From: Tidjanibacter sp. | GTDB lineage: Bacteria; Bacteroidota; Bacteroidia; Bacteroidales; Rikenellaceae | Assembly: GCA_017379955.1 (NCBI GenBank) | Contig: JAFNVE010000175.1 | Location: forward strand, 1 to 9,439 | Direction of reading: 5' to 3' | DNA: 9,439 bases | Shown: one piece after another, positions 1 to 6,849 of the stretch | Numbering within the stretch: position 1 is the first letter of the stretch | How the letters are laid out: the number at the start of each line of letters is the position of its first letter | Program-made: the position numbers and the translations under genes | The notes under the pieces: generated by a model | Seen by the model: only the letters and a program-made list of their open reading frames with translations | The model's database searches: none | What the model was told of the DNA's origin: nothing

Positions 1-123
1 ACTGTGCGCTACAATGCGACTCTACACGCCCCGCAGATTATGATTACCAACGGTCTGCGCCACTTCTGCTTCCGCACAGAGGATTTTTGTTCATACACCC
101 CCACGCGAGAACTGACATTTTAG
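1..123 (+). CDS. C-terminal end of a short type I restriction HsdR N-terminal-domain-like protein (partial)
   Basis: Reading frame 1 is open from the first base to a TAG at 121-123, giving 40 residues with no start in the window. The stretch RYNATLHAPQIMITNGLRHF resembles the end of the HSDR_N_2 family, where a 'YN..L..PY..vTNG..H' segment forms late strands of the restriction-endonuclease-like (PD-(D/E)XK) core. In Bacteroidota this family is usually a stand-alone protein of about 150-170 residues, often not part of a restriction system; its role is poorly known. The catalytic residues would lie upstream, outside the window, so nuclease activity cannot be judged. The gene converges on the outer-membrane protein gene, with the hairpin at 156-191 between them. 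Family assignment rests on one short motif and is moderately secure; that this is a real gene end is supported by the open frame and the terminator position. Confidence 0.62.
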   Translation, partial: TVRYNATLHAPQIMITNGLRHFCFRTEDFCSYTPTRELTF

Positions 124-155
124 TCCAAGACACATAAAGCGTAAAACAGAAAAAA

Positions 156-191
156 AATCCCCGAGCAGAGAGATAAACCTGCTCGGGGATT
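156..191 (-). terminator. Rho-independent terminator, mainly for the outer-membrane protein gene
   Basis: A perfect 13-bp stem (156-168 AATCCCCGAGCAG with 179-191) encloses a 10-base loop. On the minus strand the stem is followed by a run of eight T (the A run at 150-157), so it is a strong terminator for the minus-strand gene ending at 219. On the plus strand the tail after 191 is only AT-rich (ATTATATAG), so it may also stop the partial gene ending at 123, less efficiently. Confidence 0.9.
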
Positions 192-218
192 ATTATATAG
201 TGCCGTTAGGCTTTGGGA

Positions 219-656
219 CTACCAGCAGTAGCGGATACCCAAACCGAAATCTACAGGATCGAAGCCGGTACCAGCACCACTGAAACTAATACGGGGCTTA
301 TAGTCGAAAGTGAAGGAGATGGGTGCGCCAGGAATCTGATACTCAACGCCTACAACGCCATCAACACCTGCACCAAACACCTCGTCACCGAGAACAACGT
401 GAGCACCAGCACCGTAGTAGAGCTCAAAGCCGCTACCGAGGTCGCTCTTAATCTCATACAGACCTGTTACACCAAGTGCATTATTATAATAGAACGAAGC
501 GATACCCTCAAGAGCTGCACCACCCATATTTTTCTTAACACTAATACCCGACGCTGCGCTACCAAATTTAACACCAGCTGCCCAATTGTAATCAGTTGCG
601 CTTGCAAGAGTCACTGCACCAAAGAGTGCAACCAAAGTAATGAGAATCTTTTTCAT
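219..656 (-). CDS. Small outer-membrane beta-barrel protein, 145 aa
   Basis: The protein begins with a clear signal peptide (MKKILITLVALFGAVTLASA, likely cleaved after residue 20). The roughly 125-residue mature chain is rich in Gly, Tyr, Phe and Val, with alternating short strands at about residues 23-31, 46-54, 61-69, 75-88, 92-106, 111-119 and 134-145. It ends in an aromatic residue (RYCW), the usual Bam-recognition type of C-terminus. This fits a compact, possibly 8-stranded outer-membrane barrel. I cannot assign a ligand or role; short barrels of this kind are annotated only as hypothetical or outer-membrane beta-barrel proteins. The start is fixed by the signal peptide and by a promoter about 80 bases upstream. 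The gene appears to be a single-gene unit, with its own promoter at 741-770 and a strong terminator at 156-191, although it lies downstream of the ATPase on the same strand. A lone Cys (144) sits next to the last residue. Confidence 0.85.
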   Translation of the reverse strand: MKKILITLVALFGAVTLASATDYNWAAGVKFGSAASGISVKKNMGGAALEGIASFYYNNALGVTGLYEIKSDLGSGFELYYGAGAHVVLGDEVFGAGVDGVVGVEYQIPGAPISFTFDYKPRISFSGAGTGFDPVDFGLGIRYCW

Positions 657-740
657 AATTTCTTATTTTTTAAGTTTGACATATTTCGAGAGTCCTATTT
701 AAGTTGTGCTAACAAGATAAAAGATGGCTCTACTTCTCTA

Positions 741-770
741 CAAATATACAATTTTTAGTTCTGTTTACAA
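741..770 (-). promoter_or_regulatory. Bacteroidota-type promoter of the outer-membrane protein gene
   Basis: On the minus strand, TTG (768-770) is separated by 19 bases from TATATTTG (741-748), matching the known Bacteroidota primary sigma consensus TTG-N17-20-TAnnTTTG. Transcription would start near 735-737, leaving an AT-rich leader of about 80 bases without a Shine-Dalgarno sequence. It lies in the 132-base gap after the ATPase stop codon, so the barrel gene need not depend on ATPase transcription. Confidence 0.8.
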
Positions 771-788
771 TGGTTTTCAGTCAAAAAT

Positions 789-3422
789 TTATCGTCGGAC
801 AAGGCGAACAATCAGTTTAGCAATCTCACTCAGCACCATAGCACCCAGCGATAGACCGACTACCCACATCCACTGAACACCACTCAGCGAGCAGACGTGG
901 AATATAGACTGCACGGCAGGCACAAAGAGTACAACACTCATCAGAGCCACTACCGAGAGCACAGCACCCCAGAGGAATCCGTTGGAGAAGAAACCGTTAC
1001 CAGCCCAATGCATACCTGAGCGGATACTGAAAATTATGGTAATCTGCGAGAATGCCAGCACGGCAAAGGTCATTGTACGAGCAGCATCCAGAGAGGTCTG
1101 CGCACCAATTCGGTTAGCAATCAGCACCAGCGTAGCGATGCACGCACCCTGCAAGAGCAGTCGGAGCGAGAAGCCACGAGTCATAATGCCCTGCGTGGGG
1201 TCTATCGGCTTGCGACGCATCAAATCCTTGGCAGCAGGGTCGAAACTGAGTGCCAGCGCAGGCAGACTATCGGTCACAAGGTTAATCCAGAGGATATGTA
1301 TCGGCAACAGAGGGGTGTCGATATTGAGCATAACAGCAATAAAGAGCACCAATACCTCACCCAGGTTTGTCGAGAGCATAAACTGTATGGACTTCATCAG
1401 GTTGTCATAGATTCTACGACCCTCAGATACTGCGCTCACAATCGTAGCGAAGTTATCATCCGCCAAGACCACATCCGAAGCCTCCTTCGACACATCCGTA
1501 CCCGTTATGCCCATTGCCACACCGATATTGGCGAGTTTGAGCGCGGGAGCGTCGTTCACGCCATCGCCCGTCATAGCCACCACATTGCCAAGCGACTGAT
1601 AGGCACGCACAATACGCACCTTATGTTCAGGAGCCACACGCGCAAATACCGACACCGAGCCGGCAACCCTCTGCAACTCCTCATCGCTCATACGCTCCAC
1701 ATCGGCACCCGTGAGAGCCTGGTCGCCCTCGGCCATAATACCGAGCGAGCGGGCAATAGCGGAAGCAGTGATAAGGTGGTCGCCCGTAATCATCACCGGT
1801 CGGATACCCGCACCGCGACACTGAGCCACCGAGCCAGCAACCTCCGTGCGTGGCGGGTCAATCATACCAACCATACCTATATATATAAGGTCGTTCTCCA
1901 CACTCTCGCTTGTCACCTCCGCAGGCACTGCATCAATCCTCTTGGCCGCCATAGCCAACACACGCAGAGCACGCGAAGCCATAGAGAGGTTAGCCTCAGC
2001 AATCGAAGCACGCAACTTCTCGTCAATCGCAACAATCTCTCCTGCCACAAGAGCCGATTGGCAACGAGCAATCAACTCATCCAAGCCACCCTTTACAGCC
2101 ACGACATAGCCATCCTCCGTTTTGTGAATTGTGGACATAAGTTTGCGCTCCGAGTCAAAGGGAACCTCTGCCACGCGAGGCATACCACTATCAAGAGCGT
2201 CTTTGTCGAAACTATGAGCCAAAGCAGCATCCACAAGGGCTGTTTCGGTAGGGTCGCCAATGGTCTTTATCTCACCCTCCTCGCGCGAAATCTTTGCATC
2301 GTTCGCCAGGGCAGCAACCTTCAAGAGCGCAGATATACTCTCACTCTCGGCAGCCGCATCGTGCGACACACCATCCACAAAAATCTCGGTCACCGTCATA
2401 CGGTTCTGGGTAAGAGTTCCTGTCTTATCCGAGCAGATAACCGTCACACTACCAAGCGTTTCGACCGAAGGAAGATTACGAACAATAGCATTGCGCTTTG
2501 CCAATCGCTGCACACCCATAGCCAACACAATGGTCGATACAGCGGGCAGACCCTCGGGGATAGCAGCCGCCGCCAGACTGACAGCCGTCATAAACATATC
2601 AAGGATAGGCTTACCATAGAGCACACCCACCACAAATATCACCGCACAGATAGCCAGAGCAGCGATAGCCAGCACCTTACCCAGACCGTCGAGTCGCTGT
2701 TGCATAGGTGTTTTCATCTCGGGCACTGACTGAATCATAGCCGCAATCTTGCCCACCTCGGTATCGGTTGCAGTTGCCACCACAATACCCTCGCCACGAC
2801 CATAGGTCACACTACACGAGGAGAATGCCATATTTGTTCGGTCGCCGAGTGGTACCTCGCCCTCAATAGTAGCGGTCGACTTATCGACAGGCACCGACTC
2901 ACCCGTAAGGGCAGCCTCCTGAATTTGGAGGTTGAGAGCCTCGGTAAGCCTCAAATCGGCAGGGACACTATCGCCCGTCTCAATGACGACAACATCGCCC
3001 ACAACCAACTCGCGCGAGGGAATAATCTGTACCTCGCCACCACGACGCACCTTGCAGTGAGGGGCAGACATCTGCTCCAACGCATCGAGCGACTTCTCCG
3101 CCTTGGCCTCCTGTGCCACACCGATAATGGCGTTAATCACCACAATAGCCATAATGATAATGGCGTCGGTCATACCCTCGCCACCGATATAGCCCACAAC
3201 GCCCGACACAACAGCGGCAGCGATGAGCACCAAAATCATAAAACTCTTGAATTGGCTCAAAAACTTAACAATCAACGATGTATGTTTGGTCTTGCCAAAC
3301 TCGTTTGTCCCATTGCGCTCCAAGCGTCGGGCAGCCTCATCAGCACTCAGACCCTCGACAGGATTTACTTCCAACTTTGCAGCAACCTCCTCGGGGGATA
3401 GTGTGTAAAATTTTTGTATCAT
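789..3422 (-). CDS. Ca2+-translocating P-type ATPase (P2 type), 877 aa
   Basis: Inner-membrane ATPase that exports Ca2+ (possibly other cations) by a phospho-aspartate cycle. Visible in order: a cation-ATPase N-terminal domain (about 5-75, with membrane helices from 60); the actuator domain with TGES at 173-176; helix M4 with IPEGLP (E290, matching SERCA E309); the phosphorylation motif DKTGTLT with D332; the nucleotide-binding domain with KGG at 444-446; the hinge motif TGDGVNDAP (618-626); and C-terminal helices M5-M10. Ion-site residues are N686 and E689 in M5 (TNLGEV) and N714, T717 and D718 in M6 (NLVTD), as in SERCA. In M8 the position of the SERCA site-I glutamate seems to hold Gln793 (FSQ), as in PMCA pumps. 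There is no calmodulin-binding tail. All catalytic motifs are intact. A Na+/K+ or Mg2+ pump is less likely given the M4-M6 signature. The gene is divergent from the nitroreductase, with a TAnnTTTG box 31 bases upstream of its ATG. Confidence 0.95.
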   Translation of the reverse strand: MIQKFYTLSPEEVAAKLEVNPVEGLSADEAARRLERNGTNEFGKTKHTSLIVKFLSQFKSFMILVLIAAAVVSGVVGYIGGEGMTDAIIIMAIVVINAIIGVAQEAKAEKSLDALEQMSAPHCKVRRGGEVQIIPSRELVVGDVVVIETGDSVPADLRLTEALNLQIQEAALTGESVPVDKSTATIEGEVPLGDRTNMAFSSCSVTYGRGEGIVVATATDTEVGKIAAMIQSVPEMKTPMQQRLDGLGKVLAIAALAICAVIFVVGVLYGKPILDMFMTAVSLAAAAIPEGLPAVSTIVLAMGVQRLAKRNAIVRNLPSVETLGSVTVICSDKTGTLTQNRMTVTEIFVDGVSHDAAAESESISALLKVAALANDAKISREEGEIKTIGDPTETALVDAALAHSFDKDALDSGMPRVAEVPFDSERKLMSTIHKTEDGYVVAVKGGLDELIARCQSALVAGEIVAIDEKLRASIAEANLSMASRALRVLAMAAKRIDAVPAEVTSESVENDLIYIGMVGMIDPPRTEVAGSVAQCRGAGIRPVMITGDHLITASAIARSLGIMAEGDQALTGADVERMSDEELQRVAGSVSVFARVAPEHKVRIVRAYQSLGNVVAMTGDGVNDAPALKLANIGVAMGITGTDVSKEASDVVLADDNFATIVSAVSEGRRIYDNLMKSIQFMLSTNLGEVLVLFIAVMLNIDTPLLPIHILWINLVTDSLPALALSFDPAAKDLMRRKPIDPTQGIMTRGFSLRLLLQGACIATLVLIANRIGAQTSLDAARTMTFAVLAFSQITIIFSIRSGMHWAGNGFFSNGFLWGAVLSVVALMSVVLFVPAVQSIFHVCSLSGVQWMWVVGLSLGAMVLSEIAKLIVRLVRR

Positions 3423-3452
3423 CTACTCTAAATTGGTAAAAAGTTAGTTATG

Positions 3453-3460
3453 CAAATATA
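3453..3460 (-). promoter_or_regulatory. Probable -7 element of the ATPase promoter
   Basis: The minus strand reads TATATTTG here, an exact TAnnTTTG match and the same octamer as the outer-membrane protein promoter. It would put the transcript start near 3447-3449, with a leader of about 25 bases. No TTG is found 17-20 bases upstream, so only the -7 box is supported. An imperfectly spaced inverted repeat (3463-3470 with 3495-3502) lies just upstream. Confidence 0.5.
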
Positions 3461-3555
3461 CGATTTTCGCTCAATAGATATTGCTACAATATGGGCGAAA
3501 ATAGATTCACATTTACCGATAATTGTTTTCTGCGCAGAAAAACGAAAAAAAATAT

Positions 3556-3563
3556 TATCTTTG
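3556..3563 (+). promoter_or_regulatory. Probable -7 element of the nitroreductase-HAD operon
   Basis: TATCTTTG matches TAnnTTTG exactly, 29 bases before the ATG at 3593. Transcription would begin near 3567-3569, which puts the in-frame upstream ATG at 3491 outside the transcript and supports the 3593 start. A TTG at correct spacing is missing (the nearest is 3523-3525, 30 bases away), so the -33 side is weak. Confidence 0.5.
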
Positions 3564-3592
3564 GTGGTTGTAAAACAAAAACCGCACCCACA

Positions 3593-4237
3593 ATGGCAGA
3601 TAACTATCTCGAAAAGAAGATGGAGGATTATCGCTCCACCCCTGCACGAGCACCAAAGGCAAAGCCCTCGCTCGACAAACTTATCACCCGCAACCGCAGT
3701 TATCGTGGCTACGACAACTCTTTCTGCGTGCGTGAGGACCAACTGCGCCGCATTATCGGTGTGTGCAGTCGCATCCCCTCAGCTTGCAACCAGCAGGTGT
3801 TGCGTTTCCGCCCTGTGCTAACCGACGAGGCCGAGAAGGTGTTGCCACACATCCGTCTTGGTGGTGCGCTGAAAGATTTGAAACTCCCCATCCCGGGCAC
3901 TGAGCCGAGAGCATTTATTGTTGTCTGCTCGACTATACCCGAGGTGCGCTATGTAGATATCGACCTCGGCATTGCTGCCCAGACTATGCTGCTGAAAGCG
4001 GTGGAGATTGGTCTGAACGGTATCTGCATTGCCGCCTTCAACCGCGAGGCTGTACGCGAAGCACTCTCGCTGCCCTACGAGCCGATACTCATTGTTGCTA
4101 TCGGCAAGGGTGCAGAGAAGATTGAGTTGGCACCTATCAGTGCAGACGGAGGCAGAGATTACTATCGTAAGAACGGAGTACACTATGTGCCCAAAGTAAT
4201 AGAGGAAGATTTGATTATTAAACCCCACAACAAATAG
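3593..4237 (+). CDS. Nitroreductase-family FMN oxidoreductase, 214 aa
   Basis: Member of the FMN-dependent nitroreductase fold, which uses NAD(P)H to reduce nitro compounds, quinones or other acceptors; the true substrate cannot be read from the sequence. Two FMN-contact motifs are visible: RNRSYRGY at 33-40 (family form RRSxRxF) and PSACNQQ at 62-68 (family form PSAxNxQ). The second half has the usual helix GIAAQTMLLKAVEIGLNG (126-143) and the closing strand AIGKG (169-173). A length of about 210 residues is normal for a single-domain member. I start the protein at MADNYL (3593) rather than at the in-frame ATG at 3491: the intervening 34 codons show no family similarity, and the predicted -7 box at 3556-3563 falls inside that extension. 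It is followed after 9 bases by the HAD gene, so the two are almost certainly co-transcribed. It is cytoplasmic, with no signal peptide. Confidence 0.88.
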   Translation: MADNYLEKKMEDYRSTPARAPKAKPSLDKLITRNRSYRGYDNSFCVREDQLRRIIGVCSRIPSACNQQVLRFRPVLTDEAEKVLPHIRLGGALKDLKLPIPGTEPRAFIVVCSTIPEVRYVDIDLGIAAQTMLLKAVEIGLNGICIAAFNREAVREALSLPYEPILIVAIGKGAEKIELAPISADGGRDYYRKNGVHYVPKVIEEDLIIKPHNK

Positions 4238-4246
4238 TGCAGAAAA

Positions 4247-4909
4247 ATGATTAAAGGAGCTATTTTTGATATGGATGGTGTGTTGGTCGACAATCTCGAT
4301 GCACACATCGCCGCATTTACCGAGTTTTGCCGTCGTCACAACACCGAACTCACCCCTGCCGACATTGACAAACTCTTCGGCCAGGGCAACGACACTATCA
4401 TCCCCGCCATCCTCCCCGCAGAGGTGATTGAGGAGATGGGTATCGATGCACTTGCCGCCGAGAAGGAGGCTATCTATCGCGAACTGTATGCCGCTACTAT
4501 CGAGCCTGTGGCAGGCTTGCAGGAGTACTTGGCAGAACTGACCGCTGCGGGTGTTCGTTGCGCGGTTGGTTCGTCGGGCCCTAAGGAAAATGTAGATTTT
4601 GTGCTGAGTGCACTCGACATTGAGAAATACTTCGACGTGAAGGTAAATGGCGATATGGTAACTCGTCGCAAACCCGACCCTGAGATTTTCCAGACCGCAA
4701 CCCGAATGCTCGGCTACCAGCCTGAGGAGTGTGTGGTGTTTGAGGATTCACTCTCGGGTATTGCTTCGGCACACGCGGCAGAGAACAAGGTGATTGGCGT
4801 GGCCACCACCCTCTCGCCTGAGAAAATCAACGCCAACGCCAAGACCGACCTAATCATCCGCGACTTCACCGAACTCTCGGCCGAGCAGACACTCGCAATC
4901 GGCAAGTAG
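4247..4909 (+). CDS. HAD-superfamily hydrolase, beta-phosphoglucomutase-like, 220 aa
   Basis: Haloacid dehalogenase-fold enzyme acting on a phosphorylated small molecule with Mg2+. Motif I is DMDGVLVD (nucleophile D8, acid/base D10); motif II is the VGSS segment (S109/S110); motif III is K142 in RRKPDPEIF; motif IV is FEDSLSG (E166, D167). The helical cap lies between motifs I and II (about residues 16-85), the C1 type seen in beta-phosphoglucomutase and phosphoglycolate-phosphatase-like proteins. KPDPEIF and EDSLSGI are typical of the beta-PGM/sugar-phosphatase group, but subfamily and substrate cannot be decided; phosphomutase, sugar-phosphate phosphatase and nucleotide-damage phosphatase are all possible. 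The gene follows the nitroreductase after 9 bases, in the same operon, and ends 20 bases before a strong terminator. No Shine-Dalgarno sequence precedes the ATG, only an A-rich stretch (AGAAAAATG), as is common in Bacteroidota. Confidence 0.9.
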   Translation: MIKGAIFDMDGVLVDNLDAHIAAFTEFCRRHNTELTPADIDKLFGQGNDTIIPAILPAEVIEEMGIDALAAEKEAIYRELYAATIEPVAGLQEYLAELTAAGVRCAVGSSGPKENVDFVLSALDIEKYFDVKVNGDMVTRRKPDPEIFQTATRMLGYQPEECVVFEDSLSGIASAHAAENKVIGVATTLSPEKINANAKTDLIIRDFTELSAEQTLAIGK

Positions 4910-4929
4910 GCCGACCAAGCAGACAAGAA

Positions 4930-4967
4930 AAAAAGGGTTGTAATCCGCAATAGTTACAACCCTTTTT
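4930..4967. terminator. Bidirectional Rho-independent terminator between convergent operons
   Basis: A perfect 14-bp stem (AAAAAGGGTTGTAA at 4930-4943 with 4954-4967) surrounds a 10-base loop. The plus strand ends in five T and the minus strand in seven T (A run 4928-4934), so it can stop both the nitroreductase-HAD transcript (stop codon at 4909) and the dnaN-exonuclease-LysM transcript (stop codon at 4985). Confidence 0.92.
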
Positions 4968-4984
4968 CTATTACCCAACCAACA

Positions 4985-6844
4985 CTATTTCAACGATATA
5001 GTGTAGTCGTCTTTATATTGGATAAAATTCCAATGCATATTTCTATATACCCCACCGAGTGGTTCAAAGTGGTAGGGTACGAGTGTTGGAGTTGTGGTGT
5101 TTAGTCGAACAGTCAAATCGCCACCACCCAAAAGCATAGCTTCGGCAAAGAGCATCACCGCATCGTAGCCACGATAGGAGTATAGGGTCGGCAGATTACT
5201 GTATGCCTTAATATATGACTTATCGAACTGCTTCACGCGCTCGCTTGTGGGGTCCACGAAATAGGAGGCCACCAGCGAAGCATTGAGTTTGAAGAAGAGG
5301 TTTCTGTCAAGTGCCTCGTAGCCTGTCCAGCGCGAACTACCCACCACACGGATATTACCGGTACGGATAGAGCGTGCCACACGGTTGTTCTGAATAGAGC
5401 TAAGAGCCGCCAGCACCAAATCAACATCCATCTCTCTGCGAGGCAACACGACAAACATATTCTCCATATCGGGCGCGAAGTAGAGCGAATCCAAGTCGTG
5501 CAACAACTCCTTGTTGTAGGCAAAGGTGCGATAGTTCTTGCCCTCAGCAAGGCGTTTCATCTCGTTCTCGAACTCTGTGTCGGTCTGACCAGAAGTGATG
5601 AAGACAATATTTTTATCCTCCGTAAAGAGTTCAGCCACACCATTGCTCTTCTGCTCTGCATCGGGCGAGAGCTGGAAGAGGTATGGCGAGGTGGCACTCT
5701 CCACAGCCGCCAGAGGCGACACAACGGGAATTTGTGCACGCTCAGCATACTCCAACACGGGGTTAAGGTTGCGCTCATACACAGGGCCAATCACCAAATT
5801 ACTCTCACGAAAAGCCTCTTTCTCCACAATCTCAGCAACTCGGAGCGAGTCATCACGAGTATCGAAGAGGTCGAGCGATGCGGAGTAGCCCTCACCTTTG
5901 AGTCGGTCGAGAGCGAGCAACGCACCCTGATAGAACTCAGCGAAGATATTACGCACAGCACCCGAGGCATTGGTCAACGGGAGCAACATAGAAATCTTGA
6001 TACGACCACCCAAATCGGCAACCTCCAACCCATCGCCAATCTCAGGCTCAAAGCCCCACATCGGATCGCCATAGCCCTCCTCGCCAGGTTGTGGCAGATC
6101 GGCAGGATTTTCGTCGAGCACCACCACAGCCTCGTCAGCCTCACTTGTGGCGGGCACATTGCTCTTGTCGGAGGGGATGCGGATAATCATACCCACCTTC
6201 AACCCCTCTGCAAGGTCGTTATTGTCGGTAATAGCACTCTCAGTAACACCAAAACGACGGCTCAGCGAGAAGATAGTTTCGCCAAGCACCACATTATGGT
6301 AGATGTAGTCGTCGGAGTGCTGATTCATCGTGCGGGCATAGTCGGCAATCTGCTCGTCAATCTCGGAGAACGACGCCCCACCCTTCTCGGCATTGCGAAT
6401 ACTAAGCACCTGACCGATAGCCAGATGTGAGGGGTCAAGACCAGGGTTATCCGCCACCAGAGCATCGACCGACATAGAGTAGCTACGCGCAATCGAGTAG
6501 GTTGTTTCGCCCTGCTTTACAACGTGGTCGGTAAACTGACGTGCACGCTTGCGAGCCGACATCTTCTCCTCTGGCAACTCTCGGCAGGGGATTTTGATAG
6601 TTTCGCCCGTGCGCAACACATCCACTCGGGGGTTGCTCTGGCGAATCTCCTGCTCCGTAACGCCATATTTGCGCGAGAGGGAGTAGTAGGTATCACCTGC
6701 ACTGATGGTATAGATATAGTAGTTGCGACCATCGACCGCAATCACTTTATCCTTGTTACTCTGAGCCGAAAGAGTTGTGGTACTTGCCGCAACACCCGCT
6801 ATGCTCAGGAGCAAACAAACTGCTATTTTTGCAAAAAACTTCAT
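4985..6844 (-). CDS. Secreted protein with three LysM domains and a type 1 periplasmic-binding fold, 619 aa
   Basis: Starts with a signal peptide (MKFFAKIAVC..., about residues 1-28, cleaved near LSAQ; no lipobox Cys). Three LysM peptidoglycan-binding repeats follow at about 43-86 (YTISAGDTYYSLSRKYGVTE), 106-150 (HVVKQGETTYSIARSY) and 182-224 (HNVVLGETIFSLSRRFGVTE). Then comes an acidic linker (about 230-280) and a domain of about 335 residues (281-616) beginning IKISMLLPLTN, with the look of LivK/Peripla_BP_6-like type 1 binding proteins (QGALLALD, LVIGPVYE, PVVSPLA, YRGYDAVMLFAEAM). It is inferred to be anchored to murein in the periplasm, sensing or scaffolding rather than transporting, since no ABC transporter genes are nearby; the ligand is unknown. 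The frame is open upstream to 6931, but I choose the ATG at 6842-6844: it gives the signal peptide, and the longer form would overlap the exonuclease gene. It lies 5 bases after the exonuclease stop, so translational coupling is likely. Confidence 0.85.
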   Translation of the reverse strand: MKFFAKIAVCLLLSIAGVAASTTTLSAQSNKDKVIAVDGRNYYIYTISAGDTYYSLSRKYGVTEQEIRQSNPRVDVLRTGETIKIPCRELPEEKMSARKRARQFTDHVVKQGETTYSIARSYSMSVDALVADNPGLDPSHLAIGQVLSIRNAEKGGASFSEIDEQIADYARTMNQHSDDYIYHNVVLGETIFSLSRRFGVTESAITDNNDLAEGLKVGMIIRIPSDKSNVPATSEADEAVVVLDENPADLPQPGEEGYGDPMWGFEPEIGDGLEVADLGGRIKISMLLPLTNASGAVRNIFAEFYQGALLALDRLKGEGYSASLDLFDTRDDSLRVAEIVEKEAFRESNLVIGPVYERNLNPVLEYAERAQIPVVSPLAAVESATSPYLFQLSPDAEQKSNGVAELFTEDKNIVFITSGQTDTEFENEMKRLAEGKNYRTFAYNKELLHDLDSLYFAPDMENMFVVLPRREMDVDLVLAALSSIQNNRVARSIRTGNIRVVGSSRWTGYEALDRNLFFKLNASLVASYFVDPTSERVKQFDKSYIKAYSNLPTLYSYRGYDAVMLFAEAMLLGGGDLTVRLNTTTPTLVPYHFEPLGGVYRNMHWNFIQYKDDYTISLK

Positions 6845-6849
6845 CTTAA

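Noticed and set aside
1..123. Evidence of an active restriction-modification system
   Set aside because: Only the tail of a short HsdR-N-like protein is present, and this Bacteroidota family is usually not linked to methylase or specificity genes; none is visible here.
213..758. 181-codon plus-strand frame over the outer-membrane protein gene
   Set aside because: Opposite strand has a clean signal peptide, barrel pattern, promoter and terminator; this frame runs through the promoter and has none of these.
1296..2729. 477-codon plus-strand open frame antisense to the ATPase
   Set aside because: It lies entirely over conserved ATPase codons; its product is His/Arg/Ser/Thr-rich with no domain pattern, and it has no promoter or terminator. 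It is a shadow of the codon bias of the ATPase.
3491..3592. Upstream in-frame ATG for the nitroreductase
   Set aside because: The 34-codon extension lacks family similarity and contains the probable -7 promoter element at 3556-3563.
5498..6430. 310-codon plus-strand open frame antisense to the LysM gene
   Set aside because: Composition is a shadow of the LysM/binding-domain gene, whose motifs are unmistakable on the other strand; no independent signals.
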